In this document: in pieces, positions 34,417 through 42,251 of the stretch
Position numbering within the stretch: the stretch's first letter is position 1
Layout: every line of letters begins with the position of its first letter
Assembly: GCA_001730095.1 (NCBI GenBank)
Contig: MDLF01000060.1
Location: 185,951 to 249,950, forward strand
Direction of reading: 5' to 3'
DNA from: Rhodobacteraceae bacterium (ex Bugula neritina AB1)
GTDB lineage: Bacteria; Pseudomonadota; Alphaproteobacteria; Rhodobacterales; Rhodobacteraceae
DNA: 64,000 bases
Translations under genes and position numbers: made by a program
The notes under the pieces: generated by a model
Seen by the model: the letters and a program-made list of their open reading frames with translations, nothing else
Database searches by the model: none
What the model was told of the DNA's origin: nothing

Positions 34417-34441
34417 GGAGGCCGCCCTAGCTGCGGCTTCC
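34417..34441. terminator. Hairpin between convergent lipoprotein and alkylation-repair genes
   Basis: GGAGGCCGC and GCGGCTTCC form a 9-bp stem with one G-T pair and a 7-base loop, between the stops at 34394 and 34451. No T-run is seen on the plus strand. Confidence 0.5.
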
Positions 34442-34450
34442 AGAACCCGC

Positions 34451-35143
34451 TCAGGCGTCTTTGAGGTATTTTGCCGCTTCTTTTCGGGCAAAGTTCTTCA
34501 TTGAACCGCCGTGATCGGCCAGAAATGCACGGGTGCGCTCCGCATCATGTTTGCTAAGGTCGCGCAGCCACCAGCCGATGGCCTTTTGAATGAACCAGTC
34601 CCGGTCCGCGACGTAACAGGCTGCCCATCCGAGGATGCGTTCACGGTGTTCCTGATCTGCCGGTTTCAGGTTATTCATCTTGGCCCAGGGCAGGGTGGCG
34701 ACCAAAGCTGCGCGGCGGGTCCACATGAGGTCCGACCGTGTCCATGTTTCAACCGCGTCCAGCCGGTCCGGCGCCGCCAGCAGTCTCTTTGAAATGGCGG
34801 AACAGGCGTGATCCGCAATGGCCCAGCTGTCAAACTCCGCGACCCAGGACTGCAGCAGGTCCCAAACTGGACCGTCTTCCTTGATCCGTGCCTGGGTCAG
34901 CAGTTTGGCCGCCGCGATGCGCGCTTCGAAGATGTCGGTGGCCCACAGCGCGCTTGCCAGATCCCTGCGGTCGGCAACGCTTAATGACTGGCGCCAGGCT
35001 TTGGTCAGCTCATTGGTTGCAGGATTGGGAACGCCCAGCACTTTGCGGTTTTGCTTGTGATAGGCCGCCATCTGTTCAGCCCGGCCGGGCTCAGCCATTG
35101 CACTGAGCTGCGCCAAGGCTTCTGAAACGCCCAAGATGCTCAC
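34451..35143 (-). CDS. DNA alkylation repair protein (AlkD-like)
   Basis: A 230-aa HEAT-like-repeat DNA glycosylase family member that removes alkylated purines in characterised homologues. Helical repeats run throughout; landmarks are WATDIFEARIAAAKLL, DSWAIADHACSAI, TRSDLMWTRRAALVATLPW and the C-terminal DWFIQKAIGWWLRDLSKHD. The GTG start at 35143 overlaps the glmS stop in a GTGA, so translation is coupled to glmS; an open frame continues to 35290 but inside glmS. Coupling of a repair enzyme to amino-sugar synthesis is unexpected. Confidence 0.88.
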   Translation of the reverse strand: MSILGVSEALAQLSAMAEPGRAEQMAAYHKQNRKVLGVPNPATNELTKAWRQSLSVADRRDLASALWATDIFEARIAAAKLLTQARIKEDGPVWDLLQSWVAEFDSWAIADHACSAISKRLLAAPDRLDAVETWTRSDLMWTRRAALVATLPWAKMNNLKPADQEHRERILGWAACYVADRDWFIQKAIGWWLRDLSKHDAERTRAFLADHGGSMKNFARKEAAKYLKDA

Positions 35144-36963
35144 TCCACGGTCACCGATTTTGCCAGGTTGCGCGGCTGGTCCACGTCGGTGCCTTTGGCA
35201 ACCGCGGTGTGATAGGCTAAAAGCTGTGCCGGGATTGCGTAAAGGATTGGGGTCAGTGCCTCCTTCACCTTTGGCATGCGAATGGTGCACCAGACATCAG
35301 CGCCAGCTGCGTCGATCCCGTCCTGATCAGAGATCATCAGCACTTTGCCCTTGCGGGCCAGCACCTCCTGCATGTTGGAGACGGATTTGTCGAACAGCGA
35401 ATCCCGTGGTGACAGCACCACGACAGGCATATGCTTGTCGATCAGCGCGATGGGGCCGTGTTTCAGCTCGCCCGAGGCATAGGCTTCTGCGTGAATGTAG
35501 CTGATTTCCTTCAGTTTCAGCGCGCCTTCCAGTGCCAGCGGAAACATCAGGCCGCGACCTAGGAACAAAACATCGCGGGCTTCGCTGACCTTTTGTGCGG
35601 ATTGGCGGATCGGTTCGTTTTGTTCCAGTGCGGCAGACAGCACATTGGGCAAGCCGCGGATCGCGGTGGCGTATTCAGCCATCTCCTGCGGCGAAAGCTG
35701 CCCGCGGTCGCATGCCGCCTTGAGCGCCAGGGCCAAGAGCACCGTCAGCTGGCAGGTGAACGCCTTGGTGGAAGCGACGCCGATCTCAGGCCCGGCAAAA
35801 ATCGGCAGCGCCAGATCGCTTTCCCGCGCGATGGAGCTTTCGGGGACATTGACCACCGACAGGATCTTGTCCGCCTTTCCCTGGCAATAGCGCAGCGCTG
35901 CCAGCGTGTCGGCGGTTTCGCCAGACTGAGAGACAAAGAGCGCGGCAGTTTTACCCGGGATCGGCGGTTCGCGGTAACGGAACTCAGAGGCGATATCGAC
36001 TTCGACCGGCAGGCGGGCGATCTGCTCAAACCAGTATTTCGCTGTCAGGCAGGCATAAAAGGCGGTGCCGCAGGCAACCATTGTCAGCCGCTCGACCTGG
36101 GAGAAATCGATGCCATCACCGGGCAGGCGGACAGTGTCTTCCTCGACTGGCAGATAGTGGCGGATGGCCTCGGCGATCACATGCGGCTGCTCGGCGATTT
36201 CCTTGGCCATGAAATGTTTGTGGCCGCCTTTGTCCACCTGGGCGGAATCAATGTGTATGGTCTTGGTTTCGCGATTGACCAATGTGCCTTCGGCATTGCG
36301 GATTTCGGCGCCCTGACGGGTGACAATCGCGCGGTCGCCTTCCTCCAGATAGGTGATCCGGTCGGTGAGCGGTGCCAGCGCGATGGCATCGGATCCCACA
36401 AACATTTCGCCATCTCCATGGCCGATGGCCAGCGGCGAACCCTTGCGGGCGGCAACGATCAGGTCCTCTTCGCCGTCAAACAGAAAGGCCAGCGCAAAGG
36501 CGCCCTCCAGCTGGTCCAGTGTCTTGTAGGCGGCATCGGCGGGAGAGAACCCCTCCTGCAGGTAGCGCTCGGTCATCAAGGCAACGGTTTCGGTGTCAGT
36601 CTCGGTGCGAAATTCGAGGCCGCAGTCCAGCAGCTCGGCGCGCAATTCCTTGTAGTTCTCGATGATGCCGTTGTGGACAACCGCCACCGCACCGGCGCGG
36701 TGCGGATGCGCATTGCTGATCGACGGCGCGCCATGGGTGGCCCAGCGGGTGTGGCCGATGCCTGCCTTGCCTGCCAGCGGTTCATGCACCAGGAGATCGG
36801 AGAGGTTCACCAGCTTGCCCACCGCGCGGCGGCGGCGCAGTTCGCCCTTGTTTACGGTGGCGATGCCTGCACTGTCATAGCCGCGGTATTCCAGCCGCTT
36901 CAGCGCTTCGACAAGGATTGGGGCGGCTTCGTGATTGCCCAGTACGCCGACAATTCCGCACAT
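35140..36963 (-). CDS. glmS: Glutamine-fructose-6-phosphate aminotransferase
   Basis: Makes glucosamine-6-phosphate from fructose-6-phosphate and glutamine, feeding UDP-GlcNAc for wall and LPS. At 607 aa it has the N-terminal glutaminase domain with Cys2 as nucleophile after Met removal (CGIVGVLG), GHTRWATHG, and two SIS domains (FVSQSGETADT; the C-terminal KSVTVE end is canonical). The ATG at 36963 shares its A with the glmU stop (TGATG); the GTG one codon earlier would bury the essential Cys. No glmS ribozyme is seen, as expected outside Firmicutes. Confidence 0.97.
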   Translation of the reverse strand: MCGIVGVLGNHEAAPILVEALKRLEYRGYDSAGIATVNKGELRRRRAVGKLVNLSDLLVHEPLAGKAGIGHTRWATHGAPSISNAHPHRAGAVAVVHNGIIENYKELRAELLDCGLEFRTETDTETVALMTERYLQEGFSPADAAYKTLDQLEGAFALAFLFDGEEDLIVAARKGSPLAIGHGDGEMFVGSDAIALAPLTDRITYLEEGDRAIVTRQGAEIRNAEGTLVNRETKTIHIDSAQVDKGGHKHFMAKEIAEQPHVIAEAIRHYLPVEEDTVRLPGDGIDFSQVERLTMVACGTAFYACLTAKYWFEQIARLPVEVDIASEFRYREPPIPGKTAALFVSQSGETADTLAALRYCQGKADKILSVVNVPESSIARESDLALPIFAGPEIGVASTKAFTCQLTVLLALALKAACDRGQLSPQEMAEYATAIRGLPNVLSAALEQNEPIRQSAQKVSEARDVLFLGRGLMFPLALEGALKLKEISYIHAEAYASGELKHGPIALIDKHMPVVVLSPRDSLFDKSVSNMQEVLARKGKVLMISDQDGIDAAGADVWCTIRMPKVKEALTPILYAIPAQLLAYHTAVAKGTDVDQPRNLAKSVTVE

Positions 36964-38318
36964 CACTTGGCTCCCTTGTTCAGGCGCGCTTTCTTGGCGC
37001 GCAGCATATCCATCAGTTTGCGCGCGCGGCCTGGTTTGTTGCTTTGTTCAGCGCGGGCAATCGCCAGGTCGCCGTCTTCGACATTCCTGGTCACCACTGC
37101 ACCGGTGGCCGTCATCGCCTCATGGCCGACCCGGACCGGCGCCACCAGCATGGTGTTGGAGCCGATAAAGGCGCGCGCGCCGATTTCAGTGCGGTGCTTC
37201 ATTACCCCGTCATAGTTGCAGGTAATAGTGCCTGCGCCAATGTTGCTGGCCTCGCCAACCGATGCGTCGCCGATGTAGCTAAGGTGATTGACCTTGGCGC
37301 CCTCGGCAATCTCGGCGTTTTTGATCTCGACGAAATTGCCGATATGGGTGTCTTCCGCCAGCTCGGCGCCGGGGCGTAGGCGGGCATACGGGCCAACCTT
37401 GGCGCCGCGGCTGACATGGCAGCCTTCCAGATGCGAAAACGCCCGGATCAATGCGCCGCTTTCAACGGTGACGCCGGGGCCGAAAACCACGTTGGGTTCA
37501 ATCACCGTGTCCCGGCCGATGAAAGTGTCAAAGGCCAGATAGACGGTGTCCGGCGCCATCAGGGTGACGCCCAGTTCCATCAGATCCGCCCGCGCCTGCG
37601 CCTGGAACAGGGCATCCGCCTGCGCCAGTTCGGCGCGGGAGTTGACGCCCAGTGTTTCGGCTTCATCGCAGGACACGGCGGTGACTTGCAGGTTCTCGGA
37701 ACGTGCCAATTCCACCAGATCGGTCAGGTAATACTCGCCGGACGCATTTGCATTGCCAACTTTGGCGATCAGATCGAACATCGCGCTGGCCTTGCCCGCC
37801 ATCAGGCCGGAATTGCAGAATCGGACTGCACGTTCGGTTTCGCTTGCGTCCTTGAACTCGACAATCCGTTCCAGACTATCGCCATCCATCAGCAGGCGCC
37901 CGTATCGGCCTGGGTCGGCGGCCTCGAACCCCAGCACCACCAGATCTGCACGCTGGCGCGCCTCGACCATGCGTTCCAGTGTTTCGGCGCTGACAAATGG
38001 GGTGTCGCCATACAACACCACCACGTCGCCCTCGAAACCTTCCAGCGCGGCGCGGGCCTGATCAACCGCATGGGCGGTGCCAAGCTGTTCTGCCTGCAGA
38101 ACAACTTCAGCCTCGTCGTCGATATCGGCGACTGCGGCACGCAACTGATCCGCACCGTGCCCTGCAACGACAATGGTGCGCTCGGGCGCCAGCGCGCGGC
38201 CCGCGGCCATTGCATGTTCCAGCATTGGCGCCTGTGCGATCGGATGCAGCACTTTTGGAAGGTCGGAGTTCATCCGGGTGCCTTTTCCGGCCGCCAGGAT
38301 GACAAGGGCAATGCTCAT
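36963..38318 (-). CDS. glmU: Bifunctional N-acetylglucosamine-1-phosphate uridyltransferase / glucosamine-1-phosphate acetyltransferase
   Basis: Last two steps to UDP-GlcNAc. The 451-aa protein has the uridyltransferase domain (LAAGKGTRMNSDLPKVLH at 8-25) and the C-terminal left-handed beta-helix acetyltransferase with hexapeptide repeats from about residue 250, including GAGTITCNYDGVMKHRT. It heads the glmU-glmS-alkylation-repair unit and is divergent from the gph-like gene across 132 bases. Confidence 0.97.
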   Translation of the reverse strand: MSIALVILAAGKGTRMNSDLPKVLHPIAQAPMLEHAMAAGRALAPERTIVVAGHGADQLRAAVADIDDEAEVVLQAEQLGTAHAVDQARAALEGFEGDVVVLYGDTPFVSAETLERMVEARQRADLVVLGFEAADPGRYGRLLMDGDSLERIVEFKDASETERAVRFCNSGLMAGKASAMFDLIAKVGNANASGEYYLTDLVELARSENLQVTAVSCDEAETLGVNSRAELAQADALFQAQARADLMELGVTLMAPDTVYLAFDTFIGRDTVIEPNVVFGPGVTVESGALIRAFSHLEGCHVSRGAKVGPYARLRPGAELAEDTHIGNFVEIKNAEIAEGAKVNHLSYIGDASVGEASNIGAGTITCNYDGVMKHRTEIGARAFIGSNTMLVAPVRVGHEAMTATGAVVTRNVEDGDLAIARAEQSNKPGRARKLMDMLRAKKARLNKGAK

Positions 38319-38450
38319 AATCGCTTTTCTCTTTGTCTTTTTAACGCTCCCGTTTTATCCGCTAACCGGCGGGGCGCAAGAGATAGCACCATCAAACAAG
38401 ATTGCGGCCTGCAACATGCGGCGGCGAAAATGCGCCGAAAGGGGCGGTAT

Positions 38451-39113
38451 ATGCGAACAGTTATCTTCGATCTGGACGGCACGCTGGCAGATACTTCCGG
38501 TGATCTTCTGGCGGCTGCCAATGCGTGTTTCCGGCAGATGGGGCTGGGCGATGTGCTGAGCCAGCCGCGAGATGCGGCTGTGTCGCTGCGCGGCGCCCGG
38601 ATGATGCTGACGCATGGGCTGAAACGTGTGGATCAGTATGATCCGGCGGTGGTGGAGGCCTACTACCCGGTGTTTCTGGACGTCTACCGTGACGCAATCG
38701 ACCACCACACCGTGCTCTATCCCGGCGCGATGGAGGCTGTCGAGATGCTCAAGACCGCAGGTTTCGGGGTTGGCATCTGCACCAACAAGCCTGAAGGCCT
38801 GGCAGAGCAGCTGATGCGCAGCCTGGGTGTGCGGGACGCCTTTGCCTCGCTGGTCGGAGCGGACACGTTGCCGGTGAGCAAACCCAATCCTGAACCGCTG
38901 TTCGAGGCCGCCCGCCGCGCCGGCGGCGATCCGGCGCGGACATTGCTTGTGGGCGACAGCGACACCGACCGCAAAACATCTGCCAATGCCGGTGTGCCCT
39001 CTGTGCTGGTGACATTTGGTCCTTCCGGCGAAGACATGGCGGCGTTGAAGCCCGAGGCGTTGCTCAACCGGTTCGAGGATCTTCTGGAAGTCGCCGATCG
39101 GCTGATTGCGTGA
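38451..39113 (+). CDS. gph: HAD-superfamily phosphatase, phosphoglycolate phosphatase-like
   Basis: A 220-aa HAD hydrolase. Motif I is DLDGTLADT (nucleophile Asp8), motif II ICTNKPEG, motif III Lys in SKPNPEPL, motif IV VGDSDTDRKTSANA. The family and length fit phosphoglycolate phosphatase, which salvages 2-phosphoglycolate, but HAD substrate ranges are broad. Start at 38451 follows GAAAGGGG; the long frame upstream (from 37416) runs antisense through glmU and is not used. Proximity to glmU rather than to glycolate genes leaves the in vivo substrate open. Confidence 0.85.
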   Translation: MRTVIFDLDGTLADTSGDLLAAANACFRQMGLGDVLSQPRDAAVSLRGARMMLTHGLKRVDQYDPAVVEAYYPVFLDVYRDAIDHHTVLYPGAMEAVEMLKTAGFGVGICTNKPEGLAEQLMRSLGVRDAFASLVGADTLPVSKPNPEPLFEAARRAGGDPARTLLVGDSDTDRKTSANAGVPSVLVTFGPSGEDMAALKPEALLNRFEDLLEVADRLIA

Positions 39114-39192
39114 TCTCGCAACTCAGTTTCGGGAATATCGTCTGTCCTGCTTCCCCCTTGACCACTGGCCGCCTGCGGCTCACAAACGCCGC

Positions 39193-40386
39193 ATGAGCGA
39201 GACATTTTCCGGGTCTTTCACCCAGCAAGAACCCATTCCCGAAGACGCCATCGAGGCCGCGCTGGAGGTGCTCCGCAGCGGGCGGCTGCACCGATACAAC
39301 GTGGCAGAAGGCGAAGCGGGCGAAACCGCGCTGCTGGAACAGGAGTTCGCGGCGCAGATCGGCGCAAAATACTGCCTGGCAGTGGCATCGGGCGGCTATG
39401 CGCTGGCCACATCTCTGCGCGCGGTCGGGGTGAAACCCGGCGACAAGGTTCTCACAAATGCCTTCACTCTGGCACCGGTGCCGGGGTCCATTGCCTCTGT
39501 CGGAGCAGAGCCGGTGTTTGTCGAAGTAACCGAAAACCTGACCATCGATCTGGACGATTTGGCTGCCAAGGCGGATCAGGCCAAGGTGCTGATGCTGTCG
39601 CATATGCGCGGCCATCTGTGTGATATGGACCGGTTGATGGAGATTTGCGACGGGGCTGGTATCACCGTGATCGAAGATTGCGCGCATACCATGGGGGCGT
39701 CGTGGAATGGGCAGCTTTCAGGCAAGCATGGCGCGGTGGGCTGCTATTCCTGTCAGACCTACAAGCATGTGAACTCAGGCGAAGGCGGTCTGCTGATCAC
39801 CGATGATGAAGAAATTGCTGCTCGCGCCATCATGATGTCGGGGTCCTACATGCTGTATGGCCGCCATCTGGCTGCGCCAGGTCCGGATGTATTCGAGCGT
39901 GTGAAGTACGAGACCCCGAATATCTCTGGCCGCATGGACAATCTGCGCGCGGCGATCCTGCGGCCGCAGCTGCGCGATCTGGGCACCCAGGTGGACCGCT
40001 GGAATGAGCGCTACTGCACCATCGAAGAAGGGTTGCGCGGAACGCCTGGCCTGACAGTGGTGGAGCGCCCGGAGCCGGAGGTCTATGTCGGCTCTTCCAT
40101 CCAGTTTCTGCTCCTGGACTGGTCCGAGGAGGCAGTGCAGGAGGCGGTCCGCCGCTGTGCCGCGCGCGGGGTAGAGCTGAAATGGTTCGGTACGCCGGAA
40201 CCGGTGGCCTTTACCTCCCGCTATGACAGCTGGCGTTATGCGGACAGCCCGCGGCTGCCGCAAAGCGACCGGGTGCTGGCGGGCATCATCGACATGCGGG
40301 TGCCGCTGACGTTCAGTCTGGAAGACTGCGCGCAGATCGCCCGGATCATCCGCGCCGAAGTAGGCGCCGTGTACCAGGGCGCCTAG
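39193..40386 (+). CDS. DegT/DnrJ/EryC1-family aminotransferase
   Basis: PLP-dependent sugar aminotransferase family protein, 397 aa. The cofactor Lys191 lies in SCQTYKHVNSGEGG, and Asp162 in VIEDCAHTMGA holds the pyridine nitrogen. Family members aminate keto-sugars for LPS, glycans or antibiotics. Here no sugar-nucleotide genes are adjacent, so the substrate is unknown. The ATG at 39193 gives a standard N-terminus; the frame is open back to 39106, overlapping gph by eight bases, so a coupled earlier start cannot be excluded. A good terminator follows. Confidence 0.88.
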   Translation: MSETFSGSFTQQEPIPEDAIEAALEVLRSGRLHRYNVAEGEAGETALLEQEFAAQIGAKYCLAVASGGYALATSLRAVGVKPGDKVLTNAFTLAPVPGSIASVGAEPVFVEVTENLTIDLDDLAAKADQAKVLMLSHMRGHLCDMDRLMEICDGAGITVIEDCAHTMGASWNGQLSGKHGAVGCYSCQTYKHVNSGEGGLLITDDEEIAARAIMMSGSYMLYGRHLAAPGPDVFERVKYETPNISGRMDNLRAAILRPQLRDLGTQVDRWNERYCTIEEGLRGTPGLTVVERPEPEVYVGSSIQFLLLDWSEEAVQEAVRRCAARGVELKWFGTPEPVAFTSRYDSWRYADSPRLPQSDRVLAGIIDMRVPLTFSLEDCAQIARIIRAEVGAVYQGA

Positions 40387-40422
40387 AGCGTCACTGCATA
40401 TTCGCTGGCGCAACAGAAAACT

Positions 40423-40451
40423 GGCCTGTCTCCTACGAATGGAGGCGGGCC
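40423..40451 (+). terminator. Intrinsic terminator after the DegT gene
   Basis: GGCCTGTCTCC and GGAGGCGGGCC form an 11-bp stem with two G-T pairs and a 7-base loop, followed by TTTTCGTGTTTG. Confidence 0.85.
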
Positions 40452-40512
40452 TTTTCGTGTTTGTCTGTGCAAAACAGAACCGGACGTCACTGTTGCTGGC
40501 GGTGCGCTGTGG

Positions 40513-40563
40513 TTGACGCGAATCGAAGGTTCCCCTAATGAATTGAACAGGTGTTCATATAAT
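40513..40563 (+). promoter_or_regulatory. Promoter and operator region of the isovaleryl-CoA dehydrogenase gene
   Basis: TTGACG at 40513 with TAATGA 17 bases on gives one possible -35/-10 pair; TATAAT at 40558-40563 is a better -10 but lacks a good -35. Between them TGAACA and TGTTCA (40544-40557, 2-base spacer) form a clear palindrome touching TATAAT, a likely repressor or activator site for leucine catabolism. Confidence 0.5.
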
Positions 40564-40588
40564 CGGCTACGGCTGGAGGAATTGCAGG

Positions 40589-41749
40589 ATGTTCAACGCA
40601 AGCATGACTTTTGACCTGGGCGAGGATGTCAACGCGCTGCGCGACATGGTCCACCGCTGGGCGCAGGAGCGCGTCAGGCCGATGGCGCAGGAGATCGACC
40701 AGAACAACGAATTCCCGGCTGAGCTGTGGCAGGAGATGGGCGAGCTGGGCCTGCTGGGCATCACCGTGCCAGAAGAATTCGGTGGCGCCGGGATGTCTTA
40801 TCTGGCGCATACCGTCGCGATCGAGGAAATCGCCCGGGCCAGCGCCTCTGTCTCGCTGTCCTACGGCGCGCATTCGAACCTCTGCGTCAACCAGATCAAG
40901 CTCAACGGCAATGCCGCGCAGAAGGCCAAATACCTGCCGCGGTTGCTCTCGGGGGACCATGTTGGGGCTTTGGCAATGTCCGAAGCGGGCGCGGGCTCCG
41001 ATGTGGTATCGATGAGCCTGCGCGCCGAAAAGCGCAACGATCACTTTCGTCTGAATGGCAACAAATACTGGATCACCAACGGTCCGGATGCTGACACGCT
41101 GGTGGTCTATGCCAAGACCGATCCGGAAGCCGGCTCCAAGGGGATCACCGCTTTCCTGATCGAAAAGGAATTCAAGGGGTTCTCTACCTCCAAGCATTTC
41201 GACAAGCTGGGCATGCGGGGCTCCAACACCGCTGAACTGGTGTTTGAAGACGTGGAGGTGCCGTTCGAGAACATTCTGGGCGAAGAAGGCAAGGGCGTGC
41301 GCGTTCTGATGTCCGGTCTGGACTATGAACGCGTGGTGCTGGCGGGCATCGGCACCGGCATCATGGCCGCCTGCATGGATGAAATGATGCCCTATATGAA
41401 AGAGCGTAAGCAGTTCGGCCAGCCCATCGGGACCTTCCAGCTGATGCAGGCCAAGATCGCGGATATGTACACGGCAATGAACACTGCCCGCGCCTATGTC
41501 TATGAAGTTGCCAAGTCCTGCGACAAAGGCACCGTAACACGCCAGGATGCCGCCGCCTGCTGCCTCTATGCTTCTGAGGTCGCCATGACACAGGCGCATC
41601 AGGCGGTGCAGGCCTTTGGCGGCGCGGGTTACCTGTCCGACAACCCAGTGGGCCGGATTTTCCGCGATGCCAAGCTGATGGAAATTGGTGCGGGCACCAG
41701 CGAAATCCGCCGGATGTTGATCGGCCGAGAGCTGATGGGCCGCATGTAA
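40589..41749 (+). CDS. ivd: Isovaleryl-CoA dehydrogenase
   Basis: FAD acyl-CoA dehydrogenase that converts isovaleryl-CoA to 3-methylcrotonyl-CoA in leucine breakdown. In the 386-aa chain, [13 protein letters not shown] (128-140) and WITNGP (161-166) bind FAD, and the catalytic base is Glu247 in [10 protein letters not shown], the position used in isovaleryl-CoA dehydrogenases rather than the C-terminal Glu of short-chain enzymes. Assignment is reinforced by the carboxylase, hydratase and lyase genes downstream. GGAGGA precedes the ATG. Confidence 0.95.
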   Translation: MFNASMTFDLGEDVNALRDMVHRWAQERVRPMAQEIDQNNEFPAELWQEMGELGLLGITVPEEFGGAGMSYLAHTVAIEEIARASASVSLSYGAHSNLCVNQIKLNGNAAQKAKYLPRLLSGDHVGALAMSEAGAGSDVVSMSLRAEKRNDHFRLNGNKYWITNGPDADTLVVYAKTDPEAGSKGITAFLIEKEFKGFSTSKHFDKLGMRGSNTAELVFEDVEVPFENILGEEGKGVRVLMSGLDYERVVLAGIGTGIMAACMDEMMPYMKERKQFGQPIGTFQLMQAKIADMYTAMNTARAYVYEVAKSCDKGTVTRQDAAACCLYASEVAMTQAHQAVQAFGGAGYLSDNPVGRIFRDAKLMEIGAGTSEIRRMLIGRELMGRM

Positions 41750-41757
41750 CACAGAAG

Positions 41758-41785
41758 CCCCGCGCATCCGATGTGGCTCGCGGGG
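41758..41785. terminator. GC-rich hairpin after ivd
   Basis: CCCCGCG and CGCGGGG pair perfectly around 14 bases just past the ivd stop, between convergent genes. The T-run is missing, so efficiency is uncertain. Confidence 0.4.
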
Positions 41786-41845
41786 GGGGCAAAGCAGGTC
41801 GGCGGCACAGGGCCAGCCGGCGGGCCATTTCCGGATTGTCAGGGA

Positions 41846-42103
41846 TCAGAAGCGGTGCACAAAGGCAGACTTCACGACCAGCGGATCGATCCCGGCGGTG
41901 CTGATGGCAGCGCCGTTCAAGGTCGCGTCGCCGTCGATGTTCATCCAACGGAGGTTGATCCGCAGCGCGCCCTTGCCGGAATTCGGGTTCACCTTGGCTG
42001 TGCCAACGCCGACAGGTCTGTCGTCTTGTTTCTGCGCAAATGCAGGGGTGGCCAGCGCAGTCAGGGCAAAGATCAGCGCAAACGCACACAGCCTGCGTTT
42101 CAT
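41846..42103 (-). CDS. Small exported protein of unknown function, 85 aa
   Basis: The first 24 residues form a classical signal peptide (MKRR, hydrophobic core, cleavage after AFA before QKQDD). The mature part of about 60 residues has NPNSGKGALRINLRWMNIDGDATL, suggestive of a small beta-structured periplasmic protein; I recognise no family. The gene lies on the opposite strand between ivd and the acyl-CoA ligase of the leucine cluster. Start at 42103 is chosen for the signal peptide; the frame opens 11 codons earlier. Confidence 0.6.
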   Translation of the reverse strand: MKRRLCAFALIFALTALATPAFAQKQDDRPVGVGTAKVNPNSGKGALRINLRWMNIDGDATLNGAAISTAGIDPLVVKSAFVHRF

Positions 42104-42251
42104 GGGCAGCCGCCCTGGACATGTGTTCGTCGGCACGAGATGCGCCCAAAAGGGCGCGAAAACCCTGGCTTGAGACAGGGCAAAAATCCATTACCTATTG
42201 AAATTGCGTTGGAAAACGCCTTTCAAATTTACCTTTCAGGAATGTCTATTC
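42104..42251. promoter_or_regulatory. Divergent control region inside the leucine cluster
   Basis: Separates the minus-strand exported protein from the acyl-CoA ligase and must contain promoters for both. GCGCCC-AAAA-GGGCGC (42142-42157) and CCCTG/CAGGG make two small hairpins, followed by an AT-rich stretch (42180-42245) that is the probable promoter of the ligase-mcc-hmgL-hydratase operon. No clear -35/-10 pair could be fixed. Confidence 0.4.

Noticed and set aside
35593-37215. 540-codon plus-strand frame over glmS and glmU
   Set aside because: Antisense shadow; the glm genes have full catalytic motifs.
35140-38318. Possible glmS ribozyme or small-RNA control site
   Set aside because: glmS starts within the glmU stop codon, leaving no leader that could hold such an element.
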